64,000 nucleotides of DNA from Streptomyces ferrugineus. Lineage in GTDB: Bacteria; Actinomycetota; Actinomycetes; Streptomycetales; Streptomycetaceae. Below the pieces are notes generated by a model. That model saw only the letters and a list, made by a program, of their open reading frames with translations. It was not told the DNA's origin and searched no databases. The translations under genes and the position numbers were made by a program. This document shows, one piece after another, positions 44,116 to 53,162 of the stretch. Where the stretch lies: contig NZ_CP063373.1 in NCBI RefSeq assembly GCF_015160855.1, positions 4,092,001 to 4,156,000 on the forward strand, read 5' to 3'. Every line of letters starts with the position of its first letter. Position 1 is the stretch's first letter.

Positions 44116-44287
44116 CCGGATCCGCCCGCTTCGTCACCAAGCACTGCTAAAGGATTCAACGGGCACCTTGACAGGGTGCGTACTGTTTCGCGACGTTTGA
44201 GCCTCGCCACAGAGTTCGATACGGGGGACAGTGTGGCCAGGCGCCCAAAGCGCCACCGGGGGATTTCTGCTGGGGGGAGCGGTCGTC

Positions 44288-45415
44288 ATGCGATCCACGA
44301 GCGCCATCACCGTTCACAGACCCGAGGAGCTGAACGAGCCGCTGCGCCGGGCGTGGCACCGGGCCATGGACGAGTCGCCCGACTACGCCAACCCGTTCCT
44401 GGCGCCGGAGTTCACACTCGGGGTCGGCAGGCACCGCAAAGGGGCGTATGTCGCGGTCCTGCACGAGCAGGGAGAGCCCGTCGGCTTCCTCCCGTACGAG
44501 CGCAACGCATGCGGCGTCGGCCGGGCCATCGGCCTGGGCCTGTCCGACTGTCAGGCGCTGGTGCACCGGCCGGGGGTCGGCTGGGACACCCACGAACTGC
44601 TGCGGGCCTGCGGACTGTCCGTCTTCGAGTTCGATCACCTCGTCGAGGAACAGCCGTCGTTCGCCCCCTACGTCACCGGCACGTTCGCCTCTCCCGTCCT
44701 CGACCTCAAGCCCGGCGAGGGCGGCTACCCCGAGTGGCTGCGCGCCACCTACCCGGGGCTGGCCAAGACGACGCTGAAGAAGGAGCGCCGCCTGGGCCGC
44801 GACGCGGGCGAGGTGCGGTTCGTGTACGACGAGCGCGACCCGCGCGTGCTGCGCACCCTCATGCGGTGGAAGTCCGCCCAGTACCGCAGAACCGGGCGGA
44901 TGGACCGGTTCTCCAGGCCCTGGATCGTCGATCTGGTGGACCACTTCTTCCAGGTCCGCGAAGAGCACTTCACCGGCATCCTGTCCGTGGTGTACGCCGG
45001 TGACCGACCCGTCGCCGCGCACTTCGGGCCGAGGTCGCGCACCGTGCTCGCGGCCTGGTTCACCGCGTACGACCCCGAGTTCGGCTACTACTCGCCCGGA
45101 CTGATGATGCACCTGAGGCTGGCTCAGGCCGCGGGCCGGGACGGCGTGACGCTCATGGACATGGGGCGCGGCGAGAAGGAGTACAAGGACTGGCTCAAGA
45201 CCCGTGAACTGCGGGTGGCGGAGGGGTTCGCGGTGCGCCCGCACCCGGTGGCCGCGGCCCACCGGATGTGGCGCAGACCGGTGCGCGGACTGCGGAACAC
45301 CGTCCTGGCCCATCCCCGGCTGCGCGAGCCCGCCGACCGGCTGCTGAAGACCGTCGGCACCCTGCGCACCAAGGGACCGGCCCACGCACCGGGCGCGGGA
45401 GCCCGCGCCCGCTGA
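44288..45415 (+). CDS. CelD/BcsL-type GNAT acyltransferase
   Basis: This 375-residue protein has the duplicated GNAT layout of CelD-type enzymes. The amino-terminal half has YVAVLHEQGEPVGFLPY. The carboxy-terminal half has GILSVVYAGDRPVAAHFG, YYSPGLMMHLRLAQAA and then DMGRGEKEYKDWLKTR, a signature ending seen in the family. Such proteins transfer acyl or aminoacyl groups to cell-surface or secondary-metabolite sugars. GGGGGAG before ATG 44288 sets the start. The DegT-type gene follows after 68 nt, and the two may modify one glycan or metabolite together. Confidence 0.83.
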   Translation: MRSTSAITVHRPEELNEPLRRAWHRAMDESPDYANPFLAPEFTLGVGRHRKGAYVAVLHEQGEPVGFLPYERNACGVGRAIGLGLSDCQALVHRPGVGWDTHELLRACGLSVFEFDHLVEEQPSFAPYVTGTFASPVLDLKPGEGGYPEWLRATYPGLAKTTLKKERRLGRDAGEVRFVYDERDPRVLRTLMRWKSAQYRRTGRMDRFSRPWIVDLVDHFFQVREEHFTGILSVVYAGDRPVAAHFGPRSRTVLAAWFTAYDPEFGYYSPGLMMHLRLAQAAGRDGVTLMDMGRGEKEYKDWLKTRELRVAEGFAVRPHPVAAAHRMWRRPVRGLRNTVLAHPRLREPADRLLKTVGTLRTKGPAHAPGAGARAR

Positions 45416-45483
45416 GCGCGCGCCCCGCTCACCGCCCCCTTTGGGTGACCCTTCGGCGGACCCTTCCACGGAAGCAGGTGACG

Positions 45484-46719
45484 ATGCCGTACGGATCGCG
45501 GCTCGCCGCGACGATGACACGGCGCATCGGACGTGAATGCGTCTACACGCCCTCGGCCCGACTGGCCCTGTATCTGGCGCTGCGGCGCTGGTGCCGGCCG
45601 GGTGCGCGGGTGCTGATGTCCCCGGTGAACGACGACGTGATCCTCTTCGTCGTCCTCGCCGCCGGACTGCGCCCGGTCCAGGCCCCGGTGTCCCGGTGGG
45701 ACGGCAACATCGACCCGGCCGCCGTACCGGCGTCCACCTGGCGCGCTGTGGACGCCGTTTTGACCACCAACCTGTACGGGCTGCCCGACCGGGTCGTCGA
45801 ACTGCGCCGCCGCTGCGCCGTGCTGGGCATCCCCCTGATCGAGGACGCGGCACACGCCATCGGCACGCATGTGGACGGGCAGCCGATCGGGACGTTCGGG
45901 AAGGCCGCGGCGTTCAGCCTCTCCAAGCATGTCGCGGGGATGGCGGGCGGCTTCCTCGCCGTCGACGACGCACGCACCCGACGCGAGCTGGAGCTCCTGC
46001 GCGACGACCTGCTCACCCCACGCCGCCTGCGCGACGACCTGGCCACGACACTGCGCCCACTGGCCCGGTCCACGATCCGCACGCTCCACCTGGCGCGCCC
46101 CGCCTGGCGCACCATGCGGCGCCTCGGCCTGCTGGAGCGCGACGGCTTCCGGATGGCCCTGCACGCACCCCGCCTGGCCGGCAGCGCGCGCGACGCGCCC
46201 AGCCTCGCGGCGTACGAGCCCTGGGTCCGCGTCGACCTGCACGGCTTCCGCTCCCGCCACGGGGCCCTGGTGCGCGGCCCGCTGGAACTGCGGATGGCGC
46301 TGCTCGACGGCGACCTCGCCCGGCGCCGGGCCGGGGTGTCGCTGCTGTCCGGCACCGCCTGGGCCACCCCGGCACTGCACGACCGGGTGACACACGACGG
46401 CCCGCCCGCCCTCTTCCGCGTCCCCCTCCTGGTCCACGACCGCGACAGCGTGGCGGAACACCTGGTCGACCACGGAGTGATCACCGGCTACATCTACGAC
46501 CCGCCGCTCGACGACTACGCGGGCGCCGAGTTCGTCGAACCGTCCCCCGACCCCGCGGCCGCCCGCTGGTTCGCCGCGCACACCCTGCCGGTCGACCCCC
46601 ATCTGGCCCGCAGGATCATGGACGCCCTCACCAAGGAACACGTGACCCCGGCCCACCCGCCGATGCCGGTCGCCGACGTACGCCCCGGGGCCGGCCGGGT
46701 CACGGGGGAGACCTCGTAG
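45484..46719 (+). CDS. DegT/DnrJ/EryC1-type PLP aminotransferase-like protein
   Basis: This 411-residue protein has the sugar-aminotransferase fold. It opens YTPSARLALYLALRRWCRPGARVLMSP, has TTNLYGLPDRV and LIEDAAHAIGTHVDG with the PLP-binding aspartate. The expected PLP lysine is K in AAFSLSKHVAGMAGG. It lacks the long carboxy-terminal motifs of the classic DegT enzymes, so activity on a sugar nucleotide is inferred only. GGTGACG before ATG 45484 is a modest Shine-Dalgarno. It follows the CelD-type gene and ends 54 nt before polX. Confidence 0.8.
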   Translation: MPYGSRLAATMTRRIGRECVYTPSARLALYLALRRWCRPGARVLMSPVNDDVILFVVLAAGLRPVQAPVSRWDGNIDPAAVPASTWRAVDAVLTTNLYGLPDRVVELRRRCAVLGIPLIEDAAHAIGTHVDGQPIGTFGKAAAFSLSKHVAGMAGGFLAVDDARTRRELELLRDDLLTPRRLRDDLATTLRPLARSTIRTLHLARPAWRTMRRLGLLERDGFRMALHAPRLAGSARDAPSLAAYEPWVRVDLHGFRSRHGALVRGPLELRMALLDGDLARRRAGVSLLSGTAWATPALHDRVTHDGPPALFRVPLLVHDRDSVAEHLVDHGVITGYIYDPPLDDYAGAEFVEPSPDPAAARWFAAHTLPVDPHLARRIMDALTKEHVTPAHPPMPVADVRPGAGRVTGETS

Positions 46720-46751
46720 TTCGTCCGGTCGGCATGGTTCGTCCGGTCGGC
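46719..46751. repeat. Two 15-bp direct repeats before the PolX gene
   Basis: GTTCGTCCGGTCGGC occurs at 46719-46733 and 46737-46751, an 18-bp period. The first copy begins on the last base of the DegT-type stop codon. The second overlaps the -35 position of the PolX promoter, whose -10 is TACCCT at 46762-46767. Confidence 0.8.
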
Positions 46752-46773
46752 CTTCCGTGCCTACCCTGGAGGT

Positions 46774-48510
46774 GTGGCTCGGTCCAACGACGAGGTCGCC
46801 GCGCTGTTCCAGGAGTACGCGGATCTGATCTCGATCACCGGAGGAGACGCGTTCCGGACGCGCACCTACGAGAAGGCCGCCCGCTCGATCGGCGGCTACC
46901 ACGCCGACGTGTCCACGCTCGACGTCAAGGGGCTCCAGGAGATCCCCAATGTCGGCAAGTCGACCGCCGAGAAGATCGTCGAGTACTTCAAGAGCGGCAA
47001 GGTGTCCGCCGTGGAGGAACTGCGGGCGAAGATCCCCGCCGGGGTCCGGCAGCTCACGGCCATCCCCACGCTCGGCCCGAAGAAGGCACTCGTCCTCTAC
47101 GAGGAACTGGGCATCTCCACCACCGAGGAACTCGCCGACGCCATCCACGAGGAGCGGCTGCGCGACCTCAAGGGCTTCGGGCCGAAGACCGAGGAGAACA
47201 TCCTGCACGGCATCGGCCTGCTCCAGTCCTCCGGCGACCGGGTCCTGATCGACGTCGCCCTCGGTCTCGCCGAGGACATCGTCGCCGAGATGTCGCAGGT
47301 CACCGGCTGCAAGCGGTGCTCCTACGCCGGATCGCTGCGCCGCGTCCGCGAGACCATCGGCGACATCGACGTCCTCGTCGCGGCGAAGAAGCCGGAGCCG
47401 GTCATGCGGGCCTTCACCGAGCTGCCGTACGTCTCCGAGGTCATCGCACACGGCGAGAAGAAGACGTCGATCCGCACCAGCAAGGGCCTCCAGGTCGACC
47501 TGCGGGTCGTGCCGCCGGACTCCTGGGGCGCGGCGATGCAGTACTTCACCGGCTCCAAGGCGCACAACATCCGCACCCGGGAGATCGCCGTCCACAAGAA
47601 GCTCAAGCTCTCCGAGTACGGCCTCTTCGACACCGAGACCGGCAAGAAGATCGTCTCCGAGACCGAGGAGGAGGTGTACGCCCGCCTCGGCCTGCCCTGG
47701 ATCCCGCCCACCCTGCGCGAGGACCGGGGCGAGATCGAGGCGGGGCTGCGCGACGAGCTGCCGGAACTCGTCCAGGAGAAGGACATCCGCGGCGATCTGC
47801 ACACCCACACCGACCTCACCGACGGGCTCGCCCCGCTGGAGGAGATGGTCGCCGCGGCCGCCGAGCGCGGCTACGCCTACTACGCGGTCACCGACCACGG
47901 CCCCGACATGGCCATGCAGCGCATGACCGACGAGCGGATCCTCGCCCAGCGTGAACACGTCCGCGCGCTCGACGGGGAGTACGGCAAGCGCGGCAAGCGG
48001 GGCGGTATGCGGGTGCTGCACGGCGCCGAGCTGAACATCGACCCCGACGGCGGTGTGGACTGGCCGCCCGAGTTCCTCGCCGGCTTCGACCTGTGCGTGG
48101 CCTCGGTGCACTCGCACTTCAACCAGGGCCGCGAGGCGCTGACCCGGCGGATCGTCAAGGCCTGCGAGAACCCGCACGTCAACATCATCGGCCACCCCAC
48201 CACCCGCCTCATCGGCAAGCGCCCCGGCATCGACGTCGACCTCGACGCGGTCTTCGCCGCCTGCGCGCGCACCGGCACCGCCCTGGAGGTCAACTCCCAT
48301 CCGGACCGGCTCGACCTGCGCGACGAGGACATCCTGCGGGCCCGGCGGCACGGCGTGCGGTTCGCCGTCGACAGCGACGCCCACGCGGTGATCCACCTCG
48401 CCAACCTGCGCTACGGCGTGGGCACGGCGCAGCGCGGCTGGCTCACCCAGGACGACGTGATCAACACCTGGCCGCTGACCCGGCTGCGGCGCTTTCTGAA
48501 GAAGACCTAG
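46774..48510 (+). CDS. polX: DNA polymerase/3'-5' exonuclease PolX
   Basis: This 578-residue family X polymerase has an amino-terminal 8-kDa helix-hairpin-helix domain (IPNVGKSTAEKIVEYF). The polymerase core has the DxD-type acids in IGDIDVLVAAK near residue 195, and a thumb with FTGSKAHNIRTRE follows. A PHP nuclease domain begins at about 345 with GDLHTHTDLTDG, VTDHG and HGAELNIDPDG and ends with VNSHPDRLDLRD and AVDSDAH, metal-binding H and D residues in the usual order. It fills gaps and trims 3' ends in base-excision or end-joining repair. GTG 46774 follows TACCCT by 6 nt and GGAGGT lies right against it, so a leaderless start is likely. Confidence 0.95.
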   Translation: MARSNDEVAALFQEYADLISITGGDAFRTRTYEKAARSIGGYHADVSTLDVKGLQEIPNVGKSTAEKIVEYFKSGKVSAVEELRAKIPAGVRQLTAIPTLGPKKALVLYEELGISTTEELADAIHEERLRDLKGFGPKTEENILHGIGLLQSSGDRVLIDVALGLAEDIVAEMSQVTGCKRCSYAGSLRRVRETIGDIDVLVAAKKPEPVMRAFTELPYVSEVIAHGEKKTSIRTSKGLQVDLRVVPPDSWGAAMQYFTGSKAHNIRTREIAVHKKLKLSEYGLFDTETGKKIVSETEEEVYARLGLPWIPPTLREDRGEIEAGLRDELPELVQEKDIRGDLHTHTDLTDGLAPLEEMVAAAAERGYAYYAVTDHGPDMAMQRMTDERILAQREHVRALDGEYGKRGKRGGMRVLHGAELNIDPDGGVDWPPEFLAGFDLCVASVHSHFNQGREALTRRIVKACENPHVNIIGHPTTRLIGKRPGIDVDLDAVFAACARTGTALEVNSHPDRLDLRDEDILRARRHGVRFAVDSDAHAVIHLANLRYGVGTAQRGWLTQDDVINTWPLTRLRRFLKKT

Positions 48511-48563
48511 CTTTCCGAAGGCCTAGCTTTCCGAAGGCCTAGCTTTCCGAAGGCCTAGCTTTT
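48506..48563. repeat. 16-bp tandem repeat (three full copies plus a part) at the 3' end of polX
   Basis: CCTAGCTTTCCGAAGG is repeated at 48506-48521, 48522-48537 and 48538-48553, then CCTAGCTTTT breaks off at 48563. The first copy contains the polX stop codon (TAG 48508-48510). The last meets the end of the broken acyl-CoA dehydrogenase frame. The native sequence just before (CTTTCTGAAGAAGACCTAG) looks like the source unit, so the array probably grew by slippage. Confidence 0.88.
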
Positions 48564-48742
48564 CAGAACAGGCCCTGGCGCCGGGGGACGTTCATCCGGT
48601 GGACGGCCGCGTCCGTGAGCGCCGCGGCCACCTCGGGGACCACCCTCCGCTGCTGTTCGGTGCGCGGTGCGTGCTCGCGCAAGAGCGGTCGCAGGGACCG
48701 TACGCGGGCGACCAACTCGGCATCGGTGCCGGCTGCTGCCAT
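48563..48742 (-). pseudogene. Acyl-CoA dehydrogenase-family gene fragment (N-terminal only)
   Basis: The surviving frame of about 59 residues (LVARVRSLRPLLREHAPRTE, then RRVVPEVAAALTDAAVHRMNVPRR) is the first helix pair of the flavin-dependent acyl-CoA dehydrogenase/hydroxylase family, normally about 380-400 residues. It keeps a good Shine-Dalgarno (GGGAGG) before ATG 48742 but ends at a stop inside the 16-bp tandem repeat beside polX. No further part of the gene is visible. It is therefore a truncated remnant, cut at the repeat. Confidence 0.75.
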
Positions 48743-48982
48743 CTCGGCGACCTCCCGATCACGACGAGTGACCACCGTGGCGCGGATGCCGAGGGCTGTC
48801 AACGCCCGCTCCCCGAAGCGGAGTTGACGCGCGAGCGAGTCCGGTGATCTTCGTTCGTTTGAGCGGCCGTCGAGAAGGGGGGCGTGCCGACGTGGGCCGG
48901 GCCGAACGGGTCAGGCTTTGCCCATGTCGCCGCAGAGGGGTTGTCCTGACATTACGTCCCTGCCTAGGGTCGCCCTCGAAGT

Positions 48983-48994
48983 GCAAGCGCTTTC
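48983..48994. promoter_or_regulatory. LacI-family operator GCAAGCGCTTTC before the sugar-uptake operon
   Basis: The core AAGCGCTT is a perfect palindrome, extended by G and C at matching outer positions. It lies about 12 nt downstream of a promoter with TTGTCC (48941-48946), an 18-nt spacer and TAGGGT (48965-48970), and 38 nt before the Gfo/Idh/MocA start. This placement is typical for a LacI-type repressor that blocks transcription until a sugar signal binds. No lacI gene lies in the window. Confidence 0.65.
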
Positions 48995-49032
48995 TGAAGC
49001 GGGCTGTCCGCCGACCGTCCGAGGAGAACCGT

Positions 49033-50148
49033 ATGCCCCCACGCTCCGCCCGCCGCCGCGTCGCCGTGATCGGCACCGGCGCCATCGTCAGCGGCAGTCA
49101 CCTTCCCGCGCTGAGACACCACGCCGACCGGGCGGAGCTGGTCGCCGCCGTCGACGTGGACCAGGGCCGGCTGGACGCCTTCCGCGAACTCGCGGGCGAG
49201 CAGGTCGCCGGGTACACCTCGACCGGCGACATGCTGGACGCCGTACGCCCCGATCTGGTCCTGATCGGCACCCCGCCGTCCCTGCACCGGGAGCAGACCG
49301 TCGCCGCGCTCAAGGCGGGCGCCTGGGTGCTGTGCGAGAAGCCGCTGTGCCTGTCGCTCGCCGAGTACGACGACATCGCGGCGGCCGAGGAGGCGTCGGG
49401 GGCCTATGCCTCGGTGGTCTTCCAGCACCGCTACGGCTCGGGCGCCGTCCACGCCCGCGAGCTGATCGCGGGCGGTGAGCTGGGCGTCCCGCTGGTCGCG
49501 CACTGCCAGACGACCTGGCACCGGGACGCCGCGTACTACGCGGTGCCGTGGCGCGGGCGCTGGGTGACCGAGGGCGGCGGGCCCACCATGGGGCACGGCA
49601 TCCACCAGTTCGACCTGCTGCTGCATCTGCTGGGCCCCTGGGCGGAGATCCGGGCCATGGCCGCGCGCCTGGTCCACGACACCGAGAGCGAGGACGTCTC
49701 GACGGCCCTCGTCCGGTTCGAGAACGGCGCCCTCGCCACCGTCGTCAACAGCGTGCTGTCCCCGCACGAGGTCAGCCGCATCCGCATCGACTGCGCCGAC
49801 GCGACGGTCGAGCTCACCCACCTGTACGGCCACCGCAACGACGACTGGGTCTACACCCCGGCCCCGCACGTCCCCTCCGAGCGCGCCACCGCCTGGCGCA
49901 CCCCGGCGGCGGACGTGCCCAGTTCGCACACGGCCCAGCTCGGCGCCCTCCTCGACGCCCACGACAACGGTGTCCGGCCGCCCGGCAGCGGCCCGGACGC
50001 CCGGGCCACCCTCGACTTCGCCGCCGCCCTGTACAAGTCCGCGTTCACCGGACAGCCGGTGTACGCGGGCGAGATCGGGTCCGGCGACCCCTTCTATCCG
50101 GCCATGCACGGAGACCACCCCCACTGGGCCCCCAAGGAGCGCGCATGA
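49033..50148 (+). CDS. Gfo/Idh/MocA-family oxidoreductase (operon gene 1)
   Basis: This 371-residue protein has the NAD(P)-binding loop RVAVIGTGAIVSGSHLPAL at the start, GTPPSLH, and the catalytic EKP lysine in VLCEKPLCLSL. The substrate domain follows with GGGPTMGHGIHQFDLLLHLLG. It differs from the earlier copy at 13755-14870 in having cupin and PmoA partners. GAGGAGA before ATG 49033 sets the start. It heads an operon with successive 4-nt overlaps, so it is expected to oxidise or reduce the sugar brought in by the ABC transporter. Confidence 0.93.
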   Translation: MPPRSARRRVAVIGTGAIVSGSHLPALRHHADRAELVAAVDVDQGRLDAFRELAGEQVAGYTSTGDMLDAVRPDLVLIGTPPSLHREQTVAALKAGAWVLCEKPLCLSLAEYDDIAAAEEASGAYASVVFQHRYGSGAVHARELIAGGELGVPLVAHCQTTWHRDAAYYAVPWRGRWVTEGGGPTMGHGIHQFDLLLHLLGPWAEIRAMAARLVHDTESEDVSTALVRFENGALATVVNSVLSPHEVSRIRIDCADATVELTHLYGHRNDDWVYTPAPHVPSERATAWRTPAADVPSSHTAQLGALLDAHDNGVRPPGSGPDARATLDFAAALYKSAFTGQPVYAGEIGSGDPFYPAMHGDHPHWAPKERA

Positions 50149-51062
50149 GCATCCGTGTCACCCACGCGCACGGCGACCACATCGCGGTGACGGCGGCGAA
50201 CGGCACCGAGATCCTCCGCTACGTCTACCGTCCCGACCCGGAGGCCTTCGAGTCCCGCAAGCCGTACGCCCACCCGGTGCGCACCCTCGCCGGGCACACC
50301 GTGACCGGGTACCGGCCCAGCGACCACCGCTGGCACAAGGGCCTGCAGATGACGGCGAGCCATCTGTCCGGGCAGAACTTCTGGGGCGGCAACTGCTATG
50401 TGCACGGCCAGGGTTACCTGCCGCTGCCGGAGCGGATCGGCTCGATGCGGCACGAAGGCTTCCCGGTGTTCGCGGTCGAGGACGACCGGCTCACCGTCGC
50501 CGAGGAGCTCACCTGGGTGGAGAACGGTGGTGCCGAGTGGGCGCGGGAGACGCGCGGGCTCATCGTGCACTCGGTGGACGAGGCGGCCGGCGCCTGGGCG
50601 CTGGACTGGTCGATCCGGCTCACCAACACCCGTGCCGAGCCACTGCGGTTCGGGTCCCCGACCACCGAGGGCCGGGAGCTGGCCGGCTACACCGGACTGC
50701 AGTGGCGCGGCCCGCGCGACTTCACCGGCGGGACCGCCTTCGCGCCGGAGTCCGACGCGGACGCCGACAAGCTGATGGGCAGTCAGGGCCCGTGGCTGGC
50801 CTTCACCACCGAGCACGACGACATCGACGGGCACTCCACCCTCGTGTTCGCGCACGCGCCCGAGAACCTGGACGCCGTTCACGAGTCGCACTGGTTCGTG
50901 CGCTCCGAGCCCATCCCCACGGTGGCGTTCTCCTGGGCGTTCTTCGAGGAGTTCGAGCTGCCGCCGGGCGAGTCCTTCGAGTACCGCTACCGCATCGTCG
51001 TCGCCGACGGGGCCTGGGACCGGGAGCAGGTGGCCGCCCACCTGGAGGCAATGCCGTGGTGA
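50145..51062 (+). CDS. PmoA-like protein (DUF6807 family, operon gene 2)
   Basis: This 305-residue protein starts MSIRVTHAHGDHIAVTAANG. It has the family-typical KPYAHPVRTLAGHTVTGYRP, HRWHKGL and NFWGGNCYVHGQGY patterns, seen in the PmoA/DUF6807 family found with sugar oxidoreductases. Several conserved histidines (H in YAHP, HRWH) could hold a metal or bind sugar. Its chemical role is not known. The ATG overlaps the preceding stop by 4 nt. Confidence 0.85.
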   Translation: MSIRVTHAHGDHIAVTAANGTEILRYVYRPDPEAFESRKPYAHPVRTLAGHTVTGYRPSDHRWHKGLQMTASHLSGQNFWGGNCYVHGQGYLPLPERIGSMRHEGFPVFAVEDDRLTVAEELTWVENGGAEWARETRGLIVHSVDEAAGAWALDWSIRLTNTRAEPLRFGSPTTEGRELAGYTGLQWRGPRDFTGGTAFAPESDADADKLMGSQGPWLAFTTEHDDIDGHSTLVFAHAPENLDAVHESHWFVRSEPIPTVAFSWAFFEEFELPPGESFEYRYRIVVADGAWDREQVAAHLEAMPW

Positions 51063-51808
51063 AGCCGAACCTTCCGCACCCGCTGCCCGGCGCCGTCGGC
51101 CTGTCCCATCTCAGCGCCTACGACTGGGAGGCCGCCGACGGCGTGTGCGGCGGCAGCCCGCATCTGCACCTGGTGTGCACCGAGGCGTACGTCGTCACCG
51201 GCGGCCGGGGTGCCGTGCAGACGCTGAGCCCCGACGGCTACCGGGACATCCCGCTGGAGCCCGGCTCCGTCGCCTGGTTCACGCCCGGAACCGTGCACCG
51301 CATGGTGCAGGGCGGCGATCTGCGCATCACCGTGCTGATGCAGAACAGCGGCCTGCCGGAGGCCGGGGACGCCGTCTTCACCTTCCCGCCGGACGTGCTC
51401 GCCGACGCCGAGAGATACGCGGCCGCCGCTGTGCTCCCACCCGGCACCGGCCCGGAGACGGCCGCCGCCGCACGGCGCCGCAGGGACCTCGCCGTCGAGG
51501 GCTACCTCGCCCTGCGCGAGGCGCTCGAAGCCGGGGACAGCGGCCCGTACCGCGAGTTCCAGCGTGCCGCCGCCCGGCTCGTGCGCGCCAAGGTCCCCGA
51601 CTGGCGGGAGCTGTGGCGGGCCGGCGCCCTGGCCACGGCCGAGCGCACGGGCGCCCAGCTCGACGCGCTGGAGGCGGGGGAACCGGCGTACCTGGGCGAG
51701 GCGACCGCGTACGAAACCGCGCCCACCCGGCTCGGCGGGTTCGGGATGTGCGGCCGCCGGGACGAGTACAACCTGCCGGGGACGACGCTGCCGTACGGCG
51801 GCGAGTAG
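51059..51808 (+). CDS. Cupin-domain protein (operon gene 3)
   Basis: This 249-residue protein has a cupin fold in its first about 100 residues (SPHLHLVCTEAYVVTGGRGAVQ with H-H-E, then PGSVAWFTPGTVHRMVQGGD). The His-His-Glu-His set typical of a metal-binding cupin is mostly present. The second half is helical and contains EFQRAAARLVRAKVPDWRELW, and it ends with a short tail rich in G, R and D. It may isomerise or sense a sugar. Its GTG overlaps the previous stop by 4 nt. The gap of 70 nt after it is filled with guanine runs. Confidence 0.85.
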   Translation: MKPNLPHPLPGAVGLSHLSAYDWEAADGVCGGSPHLHLVCTEAYVVTGGRGAVQTLSPDGYRDIPLEPGSVAWFTPGTVHRMVQGGDLRITVLMQNSGLPEAGDAVFTFPPDVLADAERYAAAAVLPPGTGPETAAAARRRRDLAVEGYLALREALEAGDSGPYREFQRAAARLVRAKVPDWRELWRAGALATAERTGAQLDALEAGEPAYLGEATAYETAPTRLGGFGMCGRRDEYNLPGTTLPYGGE

Positions 51809-51878
51809 CAGGTCAGGGGGGCCGAGGGGGGCGAGGGGGGCCAACAGAAAGCCCGAGGAGAGGAGAGGTGACCTCGGC

Positions 51879-53162
51879 ATGCCCGGACACAGGACAAAGG
51901 GGTTCTGCGCTTCGGCCGCCGCTCTCGCGCTGTGCGCGATGCTGGCGGGCTGCTCAGGATCCGGTGAGTCGGTCGGCGGCGGCAAGGTCGTGCTGCGCTA
52001 CACGTGGTGGGGCAACCCGGACCGCGCGGAACGCACCGAGCAAGCTGTCGCCCTGTTCGAGAAACAGCACCCGAACATCGAGGTGCAGACCTCGTTCTCC
52101 GCCTACGACGCCTACAAGCAGAAGCTCGCCACCCAGGCCGCGGGCGGCGACGCCCCCGACGTGATGCAGCTCGACTACCGCCAGATCGACCAGTACGCCT
52201 CGGGCGGTGTCCTGCTCGACCTCGGCAAGCAGAAGGCCGTACTGCGCACCGGAGAGATCGACGCGGGCCTGCTTGCCACCGGCAAGCTGGACGGCACGCA
52301 GTACGCGATTCCCCAGGGCCGCGGCACCGAGACCGTCGTCTACGACGTCAAGGCGTGGAAGGCGACCGGTGTCCCGCTCCCGGGCGGAAGCTGGACCTGG
52401 AGCGAGTGGGCCGACACCATGCGCGCCCTGGCCGAGGAGACCGGCAAGCCCGGCGCCACCGACCCCGGCTGGAGCGAGGACAGCTTCGAGGTCTGGCTGC
52501 GCGGCCAGGGCAAGTCCCTCTACACCGAGGACGGCGGGCTCGGCTTCACCGCCGACGACCTGACCCGCTGGTGGACCTTCACCGACCGGCTCCGGCGCGA
52601 GGGCGTCGTCTCACCCGCCGAGCAGACCACGCAGCTCGACGGCTCCGTCGAGAACACCCCGCTCGGCCGCGGTGAGGCGATGACCGACGCCAACTGGGAC
52701 GCTCCGGCCAGCGGTTACCTCGCCCTGATACCCAGCGGTGTCGCACTCGCGCCGATGCCCTCCGGCGAGGACGGCACCCCCGGCCAGTACTTCAAGCCGT
52801 CGATGTTCCTCGGCATCGGGGCCAACACCGCGCACGCGAAGGAAGCCGCCCGGCTCGTCGACTTCCTCGTCAACGACCCACAGGCGGCGAACGTCCTCGG
52901 CGCCACCCGCGGCATCCCCGTCAACGGCTCGATCCGCGAGGAGATCGAGCCGCGGCTCAAGGACTTCGACAAGACCATCGGCGACTACCAGGCCTCCCTG
53001 GACGGCACCCTCAACGACCCGCCGCAGGCCCCGCCCGCCGGCGACAACGCCCTCCAGACCACCTTCCAGCGCGACTACGACCAGGTGTCGTACGAGCGCA
53101 TGTCGCCCCGCGAGGCGGCCGAGAACTACGTCACCGAGGCGAAGGCGGAGCTGCGGTCATGA
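51879..53162 (+). CDS. Extracellular solute-binding lipoprotein of a sugar ABC transporter
   Basis: This 427-residue protein has a signal peptide ending in the lipobox LAGC, with C25 lipidated. The family 1 fold follows (VVLRYTWWGNPDRAERTEQAVALFEKQ, then GDAPDVMQLDYRQIDQYA). The permeases next to it mark it as the binding part of a carbohydrate importer that delivers an oligosaccharide or glycoside to the membrane channel. GAGGAGAGGAGAGG lies before ATG 51879. Its stop overlaps the first permease ATG. Confidence 0.93.
   Translation: MPGHRTKGFCASAAALALCAMLAGCSGSGESVGGGKVVLRYTWWGNPDRAERTEQAVALFEKQHPNIEVQTSFSAYDAYKQKLATQAAGGDAPDVMQLDYRQIDQYASGGVLLDLGKQKAVLRTGEIDAGLLATGKLDGTQYAIPQGRGTETVVYDVKAWKATGVPLPGGSWTWSEWADTMRALAEETGKPGATDPGWSEDSFEVWLRGQGKSLYTEDGGLGFTADDLTRWWTFTDRLRREGVVSPAEQTTQLDGSVENTPLGRGEAMTDANWDAPASGYLALIPSGVALAPMPSGEDGTPGQYFKPSMFLGIGANTAHAKEAARLVDFLVNDPQAANVLGATRGIPVNGSIREEIEPRLKDFDKTIGDYQASLDGTLNDPPQAPPAGDNALQTTFQRDYDQVSYERMSPREAAENYVTEAKAELRS

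Noticed and set aside
44168..44173. TTGACA before the CelD-type gene as a -35 element
   Set aside because: No acceptable -10 lies 16-19 nt downstream, so a promoter here is not supported.
45124..48396. 1090-codon minus-strand frame opposite the DegT-type and polX genes
   Set aside because: It is the antisense of two genes with clear families, and no known domain can be seen in it.
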